This document shows, one piece after another, positions 24,055 through 32,054 of a DNA stretch of 64,000 nucleotides. The notes beneath the pieces were generated by a model. It was not told the DNA's origin, searched no databases, and saw only the letters and a list, made by a program, of their open reading frames with translations. The position numbers and the translations under genes were made by a program. Each line of letters opens with the position of its first letter. The first letter of the stretch is position 1. Origin of the DNA: Neobacillus drentensis. GTDB taxonomy: Bacteria; Bacillota; Bacilli; Bacillales; Cytobacillaceae. The stretch covers positions 454,001 through 518,000 of the forward strand of contig NZ_CP091110.1 in assembly GCF_021560175.1 (NCBI RefSeq), written 5' to 3'.

Positions 24055-24091
24055 AAAAAACGAGGATGTTTGACCATCCTCGTTTTTAAAA
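24055..24091. terminator. Terminator at the 3' end of the VOC gene
   Basis: AAACGAGGATG-TTTGAC-CATCCTCGTTT stem flanked by A and T tracts; usable from both strands. It overlaps the last codons of the minus-strand gene. Confidence 0.88.
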
Positions 24092-24517
24092 GGAAATCAT
24101 TGCTCCTCGTTCGTCAAAGACAGAACTGGGATTCCAGGCTACTTCCCAAAGATTTTTTTCAGGATCTGCAAAGTAAGCCGTTCGTCCACCCCAGAAAGCG
24201 TTACTAGGCTCTCTTAGAATTACACCGCCAGCTGCCCGGATTAATTCGATAGTTGAATCTACTTTTTCTGACCTTTCAACATTTATAGCAAATGTTACAG
24301 GGTGAAAGGTTTCTGGAGATTTTGGCAGCTCAACACCAGCGTCTTTTGCCAACTCAGCTATTGGAAAAAGGGTAAGTAGGACGCCTGCCGTTTTAAAGAC
24401 AGCATAAGTATCGGAGCTGTTCTCAGTTTCCTCCCATCCCAAGGCTATGTAAAAAGCACGAAGAGCCGGTAAGTCGTATGCACCGATTGTTAGTAAACTA
24501 ACTCGTTGTGGGACCAT
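24086..24517 (-). CDS. VOC/glyoxalase-superfamily protein
   Basis: 143 residues with two beta-alpha-beta-beta-beta modules. Seen: RVSLLTIGAYDLPALRAFY at the start, and the end pattern TAYFADPEKNLWEVAWNP typical of glyoxalase/bleomycin-resistance folds. The substrate cannot be told. The ATG has a GGAGGAATG-type ribosome site. It is a single-gene unit, convergent on the orphan-palindrome region. Confidence 0.85.
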   Translation of the reverse strand: MVPQRVSLLTIGAYDLPALRAFYIALGWEETENSSDTYAVFKTAGVLLTLFPIAELAKDAGVELPKSPETFHPVTFAINVERSEKVDSTIELIRAAGGVILREPSNAFWGGRTAYFADPEKNLWEVAWNPSSVFDERGAMISF

Positions 24518-24727
24518 CGTTCATTCCTCCATAGAATAATTTGTTAGTATTACTGTTCTTCATAAGCCGCTAGACTCCTTCTTATTTGACCTAAATATTA
24601 CTGTGCAGTACATCTAGGCCCGCCTCAGATAAAGGAAAGAACAGATAAGTCTTTTCTATAGTTTAATAACAATGGAAAATGGTAAGATTTAGATATGGAG
24701 ATAATGAGATGGATGCGAGGCTGAGCG

Positions 24728-25261
24728 ATGACTAATTATATTGCGCTGTTACGAGGAATTAATGTAGGCGGGCATCATAAAATGAAGATGGCAGACTTAA
24801 AAAACTTATTAGCATCGATGGGCTTACAAAATGTGAAGACATATATTCAAAGTGGAAATGTTATATTTGAATCAGAAGAAGAAGCAGAACAGCTTAGTCA
24901 GAAAATCGAGGACGAACTAAACCATACCTTTGGCTTTCCGGTTCCAGTGGTATTAAGAACTGCCGAGGAGTTTCAACAGATGATCAATGATTGTCCCTAT
25001 TCATCGGATTCGTTACGTGAAGGGGAAAGTGTCCAAGTTGCTTTTTTAGGCGGAGAACCAACCAGAGAAGGTATTGACCACATGTACACCTATAATAATG
25101 AACTAGAAGAGTGTAAAATTAAAGGCAAAGAAGTTTATTTTTACTTCCGAAAAAGTATCCGGGATTCAAAGCTTGCCACACAGCTTCCCAAACTCCGTGT
25201 GCCGGCAACCGTTCGTAATTGGAAGACGGTCGTGAAGCTGGATGAAATGTTGAAATTATAA
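24728..25261 (+). CDS. DUF1697 family protein
   Basis: 177 residues, cytoplasmic. The family start ALLRGINVGGHHKMKMADL and IQSGNVIF are both visible, and the C-terminal ATVRNWKTVVKL is typical too. No catalytic role is established for the family. The start ATG has a GAGGCTGAGCG context. It is followed 21 bp later by a thioredoxin-like gene, probably on the same transcript. Confidence 0.87.
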   Translation: MTNYIALLRGINVGGHHKMKMADLKNLLASMGLQNVKTYIQSGNVIFESEEEAEQLSQKIEDELNHTFGFPVPVVLRTAEEFQQMINDCPYSSDSLREGESVQVAFLGGEPTREGIDHMYTYNNELEECKIKGKEVYFYFRKSIRDSKLATQLPKLRVPATVRNWKTVVKLDEMLKL

Positions 25262-25282
25262 TTAGAAGGAGTGGAGACGAAT

Positions 25283-25834
25283 ATGAATTTAAATGAATGG
25301 TTTCAAAATGGGATGAGCGCTGAGGAGTACCTCAACTCAATGAAGCAAAATAAGGAAGAAATGCTGACTATTTATGAGAAGTTTACCTTAACTAGCGAGG
25401 ATCAAGCCAAACTAGGGGGATTAAGAGAGCAGCACTTAAGGGTTATGGCCTTGACAGAGGATTGGTGCGGTGATGCACTGCTCAATAATCCGATTTTGAT
25501 GAAGATAGCTGAAGCAGCAGGAATCGAACTTCGTTTTATCCTTCGTGACCAAAATCTCGAGCTAATGGACCAATACTTAACCAATGGCACATCCCGAGCG
25601 ATTCCTATTTATATTTTTATAAATGAAGAAGGAAATGAAGTGGCAGTTTGGGGACCAAGGGCCGCTGAAATGCAGGCACTTGTGATGGAGAGGCGTGCGG
25701 ACCTGCCTGACAAGGATGCACCTGATTTTCAGGAGAAGCAAATGGCGATGTATAAACAGCTCAGAGAATCATATCTAAAGGACGCAGGAATCTGGCAAAC
25801 CGTTGCGGACAGTATTATCTCTAAACTCATATAA
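25283..25834 (+). CDS. Thioredoxin-fold family protein (WCGD motif)
   Basis: 183 residues from ATG 25283; the GTG at 25271 overlaps the AAGGAGTGGAG ribosome site. The thioredoxin-like region has EDWCGDALLNNP, where the CxxC pair is reduced to a single cysteine (WCGD), and the cis-Pro region RAIPIYIF. So it is more likely a single-cysteine redox or binding protein than a classical disulfide reductase. Partner unknown. It ends at a palindromic terminator. Confidence 0.8.
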   Translation: MNLNEWFQNGMSAEEYLNSMKQNKEEMLTIYEKFTLTSEDQAKLGGLREQHLRVMALTEDWCGDALLNNPILMKIAEAAGIELRFILRDQNLELMDQYLTNGTSRAIPIYIFINEEGNEVAVWGPRAAEMQALVMERRADLPDKDAPDFQEKQMAMYKQLRESYLKDAGIWQTVADSIISKLI

Positions 25835-25835
25835 A

Positions 25836-25862
25836 AAACGACAGGTGCCTGTCGTTTTTTTT
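25836..25862 (+). terminator. Terminator containing the GGTGCCTGTC palindrome core
   Basis: ACGACAGGTGCCTGTCGT is a perfect 18-bp palindrome followed by nine or more T. Confidence 0.92.
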
Positions 25863-25938
25863 TTACAACGATTTTCTTTTTCCTATGTGGGTGCTCCGAA
25901 AGAGAACGGTTTCATTCAAAGGGGGGCCCCTTATTTGT

Positions 25939-26565
25939 TTACATCTTGAATCCTCCATTTTTGGGAGGAATGCGGTCGTTCGCCAGATTCTTGTCATTAA
26001 TCTTCGGCTCGATGCCAAGGATGAAGTTGCGTATGTTGGAGCGGTGCAGATACACTAAAAACAGTGAGAATACTAGAAAGATAAGCTCTAATTCTAGTTT
26101 AGGGGAGATGATAGCATAGGCTAACATGCTAAGACCCACTGAGATGGAGCCAATAAACACATATTTTGTTAGAAAGATCATTAAGAAGAAGCATAAGTAG
26201 GCGATGGCTAGTAATGGGAGGTTGGCGATCAAAAGAGCACCAGCGGTAGTTGCAATCGCTTTGCCGCCCCGAAAACCTGCAAAGATGGGAAAACAATGAC
26301 CAACCACTGCCAATAGGCCGAAGTATAGCGGCTCTGCATCAAGCTGAAAGTAGATTGGCAGATAGGCTGCTGCAGCCCCTTTGGATAAATCGATGAAGAG
26401 CACGAACAAGGCCGATTTCTTACCGAGGACTCTCATCGTGTTTGTGGCACCGGGGTTTTTACTTCCAAGCTCGCGGATATCCACTCCGAAGAATAGCTTG
26501 CCCACAATTAGTGCAGTGGGAATGCTTCCGATTAAGTAAGAAGCTAAGAGTAACGACCAGATCAT
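25939..26565 (-). CDS. plsY: Glycerol-3-phosphate acyltransferase PlsY
   Basis: 208 residues from ATG 26565 (MIWSLLL), 9 bp after GAGGGA; earlier ATGs lie too close to that site. Integral membrane enzyme moving acyl groups from acyl-phosphate to glycerol-3-phosphate. PlsY motifs seen: YLIGSIPTALI, GSKNPGATNTMRVLG and FRGGKAIATTAGAL. It is slightly longer than typical PlsY because of a polar C-terminal tail. It stands alone here, so it may be a second copy rather than the essential one; that needs the rest of the genome. Confidence 0.93.
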   Translation of the reverse strand: MIWSLLLASYLIGSIPTALIVGKLFFGVDIRELGSKNPGATNTMRVLGKKSALFVLFIDLSKGAAAAYLPIYFQLDAEPLYFGLLAVVGHCFPIFAGFRGGKAIATTAGALLIANLPLLAIAYLCFFLMIFLTKYVFIGSISVGLSMLAYAIISPKLELELIFLVFSLFLVYLHRSNIRNFILGIEPKINDKNLANDRIPPKNGGFKM

Positions 26566-26667
26566 TTGCATCATTCCCTCATAAAATAGTTTTAATAGCA
26601 TTCTAACATACTTAAATGGTATTATTTTGTTAAATTCTCACAATCAGGAAGTAAGGGAGCGCTCGAC

Positions 26668-27450
26668 ATGAGACAAACGGATTTTGGCCAAGTTGCTAAT
26701 AGCTATGCGCGTTCGAGAGAAGATATACCTGTAGCTTTAATGGAAAGTCTTCAGCTGCGAAATATATTCTTTGCAGGAAAAAAGATTGCTGATATTGGGG
26801 CTGGAACTGGAGCGTTAACGAGGAAGATGGCTATGCGGAATGCAGATGTGGTTGGGATAGAGCCCTCTCATGAATTGAGAGCACAGGCCTTGGCTTTGAA
26901 TGTGACGAAAAATTTTCAAATTCCCTATCTCCATGGAACGGCAGAAGCAACTGGTTTAGAAGATTCCAAGTTTGATATCGTCACGGTAATGCGTGCCTGG
27001 CATTGGTTCGACAGGCAGAAGGCAATTGCAGAAATAAAGCGCATCTTAAAGGGAAAAGGAACATTGATTGTGATTGATTCGGGTTTTTTAACTGGTACAA
27101 CCGTTATAGCAAAAACCTTTGAAGTGTTGTCTAAATATGTTGAGGGTGGCTTAACCCCTGCAGGTTCGAAGGCAGACTCTAAGCTGCGGATGAATGGCTT
27201 CCCGGTGGAATGGTTCAAGGAATGGCAGGAAAGCGGCTTTGATTTGAGGGATTTTTATAAATTGAATTATACGGTTGAGTTTTCTAAACAGGAATGGCTG
27301 GATAGGATAGAATCAGTCTCGTGGATGGCGGGCTCGGAGGAGTCCATACGGAAACAGGCGCTCTTGGAATTGTCCAGCACCATTTCCGAACAGGAGCCTT
27401 TCAGGGTATTACATGAGTGTAATGTTTGTCTTTTACGATTATCAGAATAG
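26668..27450 (+). CDS. Class I SAM-dependent methyltransferase
   Basis: 260 residues. Motif I is IADIGAGTGALTRKM, followed by VVGIEPSHELRAQA, FDIVTVMRAWHWFD and LKGKGTLIVID, typical of the methyltransferase-11 fold. The AWHWFD segment occurs in several Bacillus proteins of unknown substrate. AAGGGAG lies before the ATG. Single-gene unit with its own terminator. Confidence 0.88.
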   Translation: MRQTDFGQVANSYARSREDIPVALMESLQLRNIFFAGKKIADIGAGTGALTRKMAMRNADVVGIEPSHELRAQALALNVTKNFQIPYLHGTAEATGLEDSKFDIVTVMRAWHWFDRQKAIAEIKRILKGKGTLIVIDSGFLTGTTVIAKTFEVLSKYVEGGLTPAGSKADSKLRMNGFPVEWFKEWQESGFDLRDFYKLNYTVEFSKQEWLDRIESVSWMAGSEESIRKQALLELSSTISEQEPFRVLHECNVCLLRLSE

Positions 27451-27458
27451 AACGGTTA

Positions 27459-27492
27459 AAACGTGCAGGGATTATCCTTGCACGTTTTTTTA
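27459..27492 (+). terminator. Terminator after the methyltransferase gene
   Basis: AAACGTGCAGGG-ATTAT-CCTTGCACGTTT stem followed by T. Confidence 0.92.
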
Positions 27493-27577
27493 TTTGGACC
27501 TAACACAATGGATGCCTACGTTTTATATAAGTTTTAATGCTAAGATGAAAAAAATCTTAAAAATATTTAAAAATAGA

Positions 27578-27607
27578 TGTAGGGTTTGATCGGAGATTGT
27601 ACGTCTA
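27578..27607 (+). promoter_or_regulatory. Candidate ECF-type promoter of the sigma operon
   Basis: TGTAGGGTTT (27578-27587) and CGTCTA (27602-27607) are spaced like ECF -35 and -10 elements; CGTC is typical of ECF -10 boxes in Bacillus. This would make the operon autoregulated. Inference from motif shape only. Confidence 0.4.
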
Positions 27608-27644
27608 ATGTTGTAGAAAGAAAAAAAGAAAGGGGGAGAGAACG

Positions 27645-28190
27645 ATTAGTGACACAGTCTTAATTGAAAAAGTGCTCGAGGGCAATGATCATGCCTTTCG
27701 CTTATTGGTCGAGAAGTACCGCAATGATGTGTTCCGGACTGTCTTTGCTGTTCTTCGCGATCAAAAGGAAGCAGAAGACGCTGCTCAAGAAGTGTTTATG
27801 AAAGTTTACACCTCTCTCTCCCACTATGAAAATCAAGGGTTTAAAACGTGGATAACGCGCATTGCTGTTAACCATGCAATAGATGTGAAGCGAAAACAGG
27901 CAAGGCGAAGAGAGGATGTTGTGGATGCGCTGGACCAACAAGCGCTAGGGTCGCCGAAGGATAGTGTAGAAAAAGTAGTAATCGCCGAGGACCAGCGCAG
28001 ACTGGTTCAAAAAAAGCTTAATGAAGTCCCAGAGAATTACCGGGAAGTGATTTATGGTTTTTACATAGCTGAAAAAAGTTATCAGCAAATGGCCAAAGAA
28101 CAAAATGTCCAAGTTAAAACGATTGAGACCAAATTGTACCGAGCCAGGAATTGGATGAAAAGAAATTGGAAGGAGGACGATTTTTCATGA
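27645..28190 (+). CDS. ECF-type RNA polymerase sigma factor (apparent ATT start)
   Basis: 181 residues if started at ATT 27645. Region 2 (DAAQEVFMKVYTSL, FKTWITRIAVNHAID) and region 4 (VPENYREVIYGFYIAEKSYQQMA) are clear. No ATG, GTG or TTG exists in frame between the stop at 27606 and GTG 27672. The strong AGGGGGAG (27631-27638) lies 6 bp before ATT 27645, and the encoded ISDTVLIEKVLEGN is the usual sigma N-terminus. Starting at GTG 27672 would lose these residues and has no ribosome site. It overlaps the anti-sigma gene by 4 bp. The signal sensed is unknown. Confidence 0.85.
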   Translation: MSDTVLIEKVLEGNDHAFRLLVEKYRNDVFRTVFAVLRDQKEAEDAAQEVFMKVYTSLSHYENQGFKTWITRIAVNHAIDVKRKQARRREDVVDALDQQALGSPKDSVEKVVIAEDQRRLVQKKLNEVPENYREVIYGFYIAEKSYQQMAKEQNVQVKTIETKLYRARNWMKRNWKEDDFS

Positions 28191-28672
28191 AGCATTACAG
28201 TTACGAAAGATGGCAGCAATATGTGAAGGACGAACTGAGTGAACACCAGCGTGAAGAGTTAGAGGATCATCTCTACACATGTGATCAGTGTCTAGAAGTA
28301 TACCTAGAAGCTGTAACAGCCAATGAAACATCCCTGCCAGCCCTTCCAAACAACAACGAATTCACCACCCGCATAATGGAAATGGTGCCTGTCACCAATA
28401 AGAACATTAACATGGTGGAAATGGATTCATTGGTGCCTGACACCGACCACAATAGGCCGTTGTATCAGCGGGCGGGTTTTCATTATTTGCTGGCGGCGGC
28501 TGCGACGCTGCTGTTGATGTTTTCGGGGGCGTTTCAATCGCTTGCTTCGTATGCTGGTTCTTTAGAGAAACCGATTATGGAAGAGAAGAAGCCTTCTGTG
28601 ACGGAGGGCGTTATTAATAAAACATTTGCATGGATGGATTCACTTGAAAAAAAGGAGGCAAATAAGAAATGA
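28187..28672 (+). CDS. Zinc-finger anti-sigma factor
   Basis: 161 residues from ATG 28187, overlapping the sigma gene (ATGA) with AAGGAGG upstream. The anti-sigma zinc motif H-x3-C-x2-C is HLYTCDQC near residues 33-40, within EELEDHLYTCDQCLEVYLEA. One transmembrane helix follows (about residues 98-118). It should hold the sigma factor at the membrane until a signal arrives. Between these parts, bases 28384-28444 carry two copies of a 13-bp interspersed palindrome, read in frame as VPVT and VPDT. It ends 4 bp inside the next gene's start. Confidence 0.85.
   Translation: MKHYSYERWQQYVKDELSEHQREELEDHLYTCDQCLEVYLEAVTANETSLPALPNNNEFTTRIMEMVPVTNKNINMVEMDSLVPDTDHNRPLYQRAGFHYLLAAAATLLLMFSGAFQSLASYAGSLEKPIMEEKKPSVTEGVINKTFAWMDSLEKKEANKK
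28384..28444. repeat. Two interspersed palindromes inside the anti-sigma gene
   Basis: GGTGCCTGTCACC (28384-28396) and GGTGCCTGACACC (28432-28444) are the same palindrome as at 9520, 53169 and 61137, here within coding sequence and kept in frame. Confidence 0.85.
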
Positions 28673-29760
28673 AAAGTTCTAGCAAGGCATTAACATTATC
28701 GCTATTTCCCGGCCTCGGTCATATTTATTTCGGTAATATGGTGCGCGGAGTTCTCTATTTACTTTCGGTTGTTGGCCTGGCCTTCGTTACCGTAATAGCC
28801 TTAATGAATAACACCCCAGAAGTTGCCATCATAGCCTTTATGGCGGGAATCTTTATTTATTTGATCAGCTTTATCGATATGGGCGTACAAGTCTCGAAAC
28901 AAAAGAAGACCCAGCTTGCACTTGCGGAAGGGGACACTGACCAACAGAATCCTAACAAGGCTGTCCAAGACTCAGAGCGCTTTTATACAATTGTCCTTTC
29001 CTTTATTCCTGGGCTTGGACACTTTCAAATTGGCCTGATGAATAGAGGCTTAACGCTTCTGGGAGCGTTTTTGGGGCTGGCTGTTATGGTCATCTTTGTA
29101 ACAGCCATGTCCAACCGCAGCGAGTTTATGGTTTTCTTGGCAGGTTTGCCGATTATCTGGGTATATGGATTCTTTGATGCTGCTCAGCAGGTAAATAAAA
29201 AGCAGCGTGGGGAAGAGCTGGTTGACCGAACCATCTTTGAAGACTTTGAAATGCGCCGGGAAGACGGAAAAAAGAGTAAATCGATTGCGACCTTTCTATC
29301 GATCTTTCCGGGGGCAGGCCACCTTTATTTAGGTCTGCAGCGCCGGGGAATCCAATTAATGGCGGCATTCTTGTTCTCGATTTATATCCTAGATGTGTTA
29401 AGGCTCGGAATCTTCTTATTTTTAATTCCAATCATCTGGTTCTATAGCTTTTTTGATGCCATGCAAAAGGTTTCGAGATACGGGGTTGAAAAAGTGGAGG
29501 ATGAGCCGATTATCGCTTACTTCGTTAATCATCAAAAATGGGTCGGGATTGGGCTCGTTTTATTAGGGGCTTATTACTTATTGATGAACATCCTGCTGCC
29601 CGCGTTCTCACCACTGATCAACCGATTATTCAATGTTGATATCATGTATTGGATTCAAGGCTATTTCCAAACAGCGCTTGTCTGTGTGCTATTAATTGGC
29701 GGCGGTCTCAAGCTTTTATCTGGAAGTAAGCAAAAAAGGGGGGCAAAGAGCCATGAGTAA
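28669..29760 (+). CDS. Membrane protein with three tandem PG-x-GH repeats, ECF operon
   Basis: 363 residues. Three copies of one unit can be aligned: LSLFPGLGHIYFGNMVRG (about residue 10), LSFIPGLGHFQIGLMNRG (about 108) and LSIFPGAGHLYLGLQRRG (about 210). Each is followed by two hydrophobic helices and an end of the type YxxFxDxxQxVxK. The helix-turn with PGxGH resembles TM2-domain proteins. A fourth region of hydrophobic helices (about 288-350) is unlike the repeats. Third gene of the sigma operon, overlapping the anti-sigma gene by 4 bp. It may help sense an envelope signal; no named family recognised. Confidence 0.8.
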   Translation: MKSSSKALTLSLFPGLGHIYFGNMVRGVLYLLSVVGLAFVTVIALMNNTPEVAIIAFMAGIFIYLISFIDMGVQVSKQKKTQLALAEGDTDQQNPNKAVQDSERFYTIVLSFIPGLGHFQIGLMNRGLTLLGAFLGLAVMVIFVTAMSNRSEFMVFLAGLPIIWVYGFFDAAQQVNKKQRGEELVDRTIFEDFEMRREDGKKSKSIATFLSIFPGAGHLYLGLQRRGIQLMAAFLFSIYILDVLRLGIFLFLIPIIWFYSFFDAMQKVSRYGVEKVEDEPIIAYFVNHQKWVGIGLVLLGAYYLLMNILLPAFSPLINRLFNVDIMYWIQGYFQTALVCVLLIGGGLKLLSGSKQKRGAKSHE

Positions 29761-29848
29761 GTGGGGAAACAGGATGGCAGGGGTCGTGCTGATTGGAGCC
29801 GGTATCGGGTTCCTTTTTAGAAAAAGAAAGGGGGAAAATAAGGAATGA
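29753..29848 (+). CDS. 31-residue single-helix membrane protein
   Basis: A short gene overlapping its neighbours on both sides: it starts 8 bp before the end of the triple-repeat protein and its TGA overlaps the next ATG by 4 bp. AAAAAAGGGGGG lies 9 bp before the ATG. It encodes one glycine-rich hydrophobic helix (GVVLIGAGIGFLF) followed by the basic tail RKRKGENKE. Tight translational coupling in a five-gene operon argues that it is real. Function unknown; it may fine-tune the sigma/anti-sigma system. Confidence 0.7.
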   Translation: MSKWGNRMAGVVLIGAGIGFLFRKRKGENKE

Positions 29849-30762
29849 GGACTTGGCGTGTTGGGACGTTTTCGATGGGGGCCTCGCTTATTTTCCTAGG
29901 CCTCTTTCTTTTCTTTTCAAAGTTTCTTAGCCTTGATTTAGCTGAGGTGCTGATGGCTTGGTGGCCAGTTTTGTTAGTTGTGTTGGGTGTTGAAATTTTG
30001 GTCTATCTATTTTTATCAAGACAGGAACAACCGATACTAAAATATGACTTTCTAAGTATTTTCTTTGTTGGGTTAATCGGTACGGCAGGTATTGTCTTTG
30101 CCGTTCTCAGCTCAGCCGGAGTGATGGGCAAAGTGGAAGAAGTCATGGCTAGAGAAGTGCGTTCCTATGATCTCCCGGCTTTTTCCTATCAAACTGATGA
30201 AAGTATTAAACGTGTAGTCATCCGTTCCGTTGGGTATGATATGACGGTTGAGGCAACTGATAGCAAAGAAGTCTCGATGTTTGGCACATACAGAATCGAA
30301 TCAGCGAAAAAAACGGCACTGTTAAAAAATGCGAAGGATATTGTGACCACTAATCAAAAGGGGGACACGCTTTACCTGAATTTTAAGATGCTGCCGGACG
30401 AGATGGGCCTGTTTGATTCACAGGGAGTAGTAGCGGCAACCGTCCTAGTTCCGAGCCATGTAAAGTTAGAAGTGGTGGGAAGTAATGATTCACTTAGTTT
30501 AAAACCGCGTACCCTAGCTAATGACTGGGATATTGAAAGTTCGTCAGCTGTAGCAGTTGATGTGATGAAAAATAGCAATATGACAGTTAAGACTGTTGGA
30601 GTAGATCAACTAAACGGGGAAGATTGGAAGATCACAGAGGAACCGAAGGGCGAAGAGCTGGATTCGGCAGGACAAAAAAGTGCAGAATATCAATCTGGAG
30701 ATGGTAAATACCTTATCCATATTAGCAATGCATATGAGGTTAAACTAAATACGAATCAATAA
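29845..30762 (+). CDS. Membrane protein with LiaI/LiaF-like N-terminus, ECF operon
   Basis: 305 residues. Three hydrophobic helices come first (about 8-25, 32-58 and 68-92); the first two carry the WWPVLLVVLGVEIL pattern of LiaI/LiaF-like domains. A beta-rich domain follows (about 115-265), likely outside the cell. LiaF proteins inhibit envelope-stress sensing, so a similar role in this ECF operon is plausible but unproven. Last gene of the operon. No terminator of strong form was seen in the 94 bp before dagK. Confidence 0.75.
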   Translation: MRTWRVGTFSMGASLIFLGLFLFFSKFLSLDLAEVLMAWWPVLLVVLGVEILVYLFLSRQEQPILKYDFLSIFFVGLIGTAGIVFAVLSSAGVMGKVEEVMAREVRSYDLPAFSYQTDESIKRVVIRSVGYDMTVEATDSKEVSMFGTYRIESAKKTALLKNAKDIVTTNQKGDTLYLNFKMLPDEMGLFDSQGVVAATVLVPSHVKLEVVGSNDSLSLKPRTLANDWDIESSSAVAVDVMKNSNMTVKTVGVDQLNGEDWKITEEPKGEELDSAGQKSAEYQSGDGKYLIHISNAYEVKLNTNQ

Positions 30763-30856
30763 TCAGTTTACCAATATATTTGTAAGCTTGAATAATAATT
30801 GGTAGAATATAGAACTGACAAGGCCAATTGTTATTTAAAAAATAGGATGATGATGA

Positions 30857-31798
30857 ATGAAAAGAGCAAGACTTATATACAATCCTACTTCAGGACGGGA
30901 AATTCTGAAGCGAAATTTACCCGAAATCCTTGAAAAACTAGAAATCGCCGGATATGAGGCATCCTGCCATGCGACAACAGGTGCAGGAGATGCGACCAAG
31001 GCTGCACTGCTTGCGGTGGAACGCCAGTACGATATTGTAATTGCCGCAGGCGGCGATGGAACCATACATGAAATAGTCAACGGCCTCGCTGAACAGGAAT
31101 ATCGTCCGAAATTGGGGATTATTCCAGCAGGTACAACCAATGATTTTGCCCGAGCCCTTCAAATCCCAAGGGATATCGGATCGGCAGTGGATATCATCAC
31201 TAGAGGGGAACTCATTCCTGTCGATATCGGCCGGATAAATGATCGTTATTTTATCAATATTGCTGGCGGCGGCCGGATTACCGAGCTTACCTATGAGGTG
31301 CCTAGCAAATTAAAAACGATGCTCGGCCAGCTCGCTTACTATCTAAAGGGAATGGAAATGCTCCCGTCGATTAAAGCATCCGATCTAAGGATCGAATATG
31401 ATGGGAAGCTGTTTGAGGGGGAAGCGATGATGTTCCTTGTCGGGCTAACCAACTCAATTGGCGGATTTGAAAAACTGGCACCGGACTCCTCGATTAACGA
31501 TGGGTTATTCTCTTTATTAATTTTGAAAAAAGTAAATCTGGCTGAGTTTATTCGGATTTCGACCTTAGCGGTTCGCGGTGAACACGTAAATGATCCGAAT
31601 GTCATCTATACACAGGCCAATCGCATTAAGGTTTACTCCAATGAAAAGGTACAATTAAATTTAGATGGTGAATTTGGCGGTCTGCTTCCGGCAGAGTTTG
31701 AAAATCTTTACCGCCATTTAGAGGTGTTTGTACCACTAGATGATATTCGTCCCAATGACCGTCCAACAGATTGGGTTACAGGTCAAAGATACAGCTAA
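30857..31798 (+). CDS. dagK: Diacylglycerol kinase DagK
   Basis: 313 residues, soluble lipid kinase recycling diacylglycerol released by lipoteichoic acid synthesis into phosphatidic acid. Seen: N-terminal RARLIYNPTSGRE, the nucleotide motif AAGGDGTIHEIVNGL, and IPAGTTNDFARAL. Slightly longer than B. subtilis DagK (303). The start ATG follows GATGATGA, a weak site. It belongs to the conserved gatCAB-dagK-rlmD neighbourhood, here opened by inserted blocks. Confidence 0.94.
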   Translation: MKRARLIYNPTSGREILKRNLPEILEKLEIAGYEASCHATTGAGDATKAALLAVERQYDIVIAAGGDGTIHEIVNGLAEQEYRPKLGIIPAGTTNDFARALQIPRDIGSAVDIITRGELIPVDIGRINDRYFINIAGGGRITELTYEVPSKLKTMLGQLAYYLKGMEMLPSIKASDLRIEYDGKLFEGEAMMFLVGLTNSIGGFEKLAPDSSINDGLFSLLILKKVNLAEFIRISTLAVRGEHVNDPNVIYTQANRIKVYSNEKVQLNLDGEFGGLLPAEFENLYRHLEVFVPLDDIRPNDRPTDWVTGQRYS

Positions 31799-31800
31799 GA

Positions 31801-31919
31801 AAAGCGTAAGCGCCTTGATTAGCCCCGACAAGCATAAGACGAGCCGGCCGAAAGGTTGCTTTTTAACCTTTTGGACGGATTGGCTTATGTCCTCGAGGGG
31901 CTAGGCGCTGGAGTAGACA
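31801..31919 (-). repeat. Interspersed imperfect-palindrome repeat (about 119 bp)
   Basis: Nested inverted repeats: AGCGCC...TAGCCCC pairs with GGGGCTAGGCGCT, GCATAAG with CTTATGT, and an inner CCGAAAGGTT / AACCTTTTGG hairpin. Read on the minus strand it starts TGTCTA and ends CGCTTACGCTTTT, as does the short copy at 6224-6269. It lies right after the dagK stop and could fold as a large RNA structure. I have seen similar repeats in other Bacillus genomes but give no name. Confidence 0.75.
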
Positions 31920-31959
31920 ATTTTCAAAGTCAAAACTTTTATACTTCTTATTTTATCAG

Positions 31960-31994
31960 AAAAGTCCGTTCCACTTATGGAGCGGACTTTTTTA
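31960..31994 (+). terminator. Terminator after dagK and the repeat
   Basis: AAAGTCCGTTCC / GGAGCGGACTTT stem (one mismatch) with a T run. Confidence 0.9.
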
Positions 31995-32054
31995 CACATT
32001 TCTGTGTATAATGAGTAAAAGACGTTCATCAAAATAGTAAGGGGGAATCTGGAA

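Noticed and set aside
23790..24089. 99-codon open frame in the palindrome region
   Set aside because: No ribosome site, no family resemblance; it crosses two operator-like palindromes and the downstream terminator.
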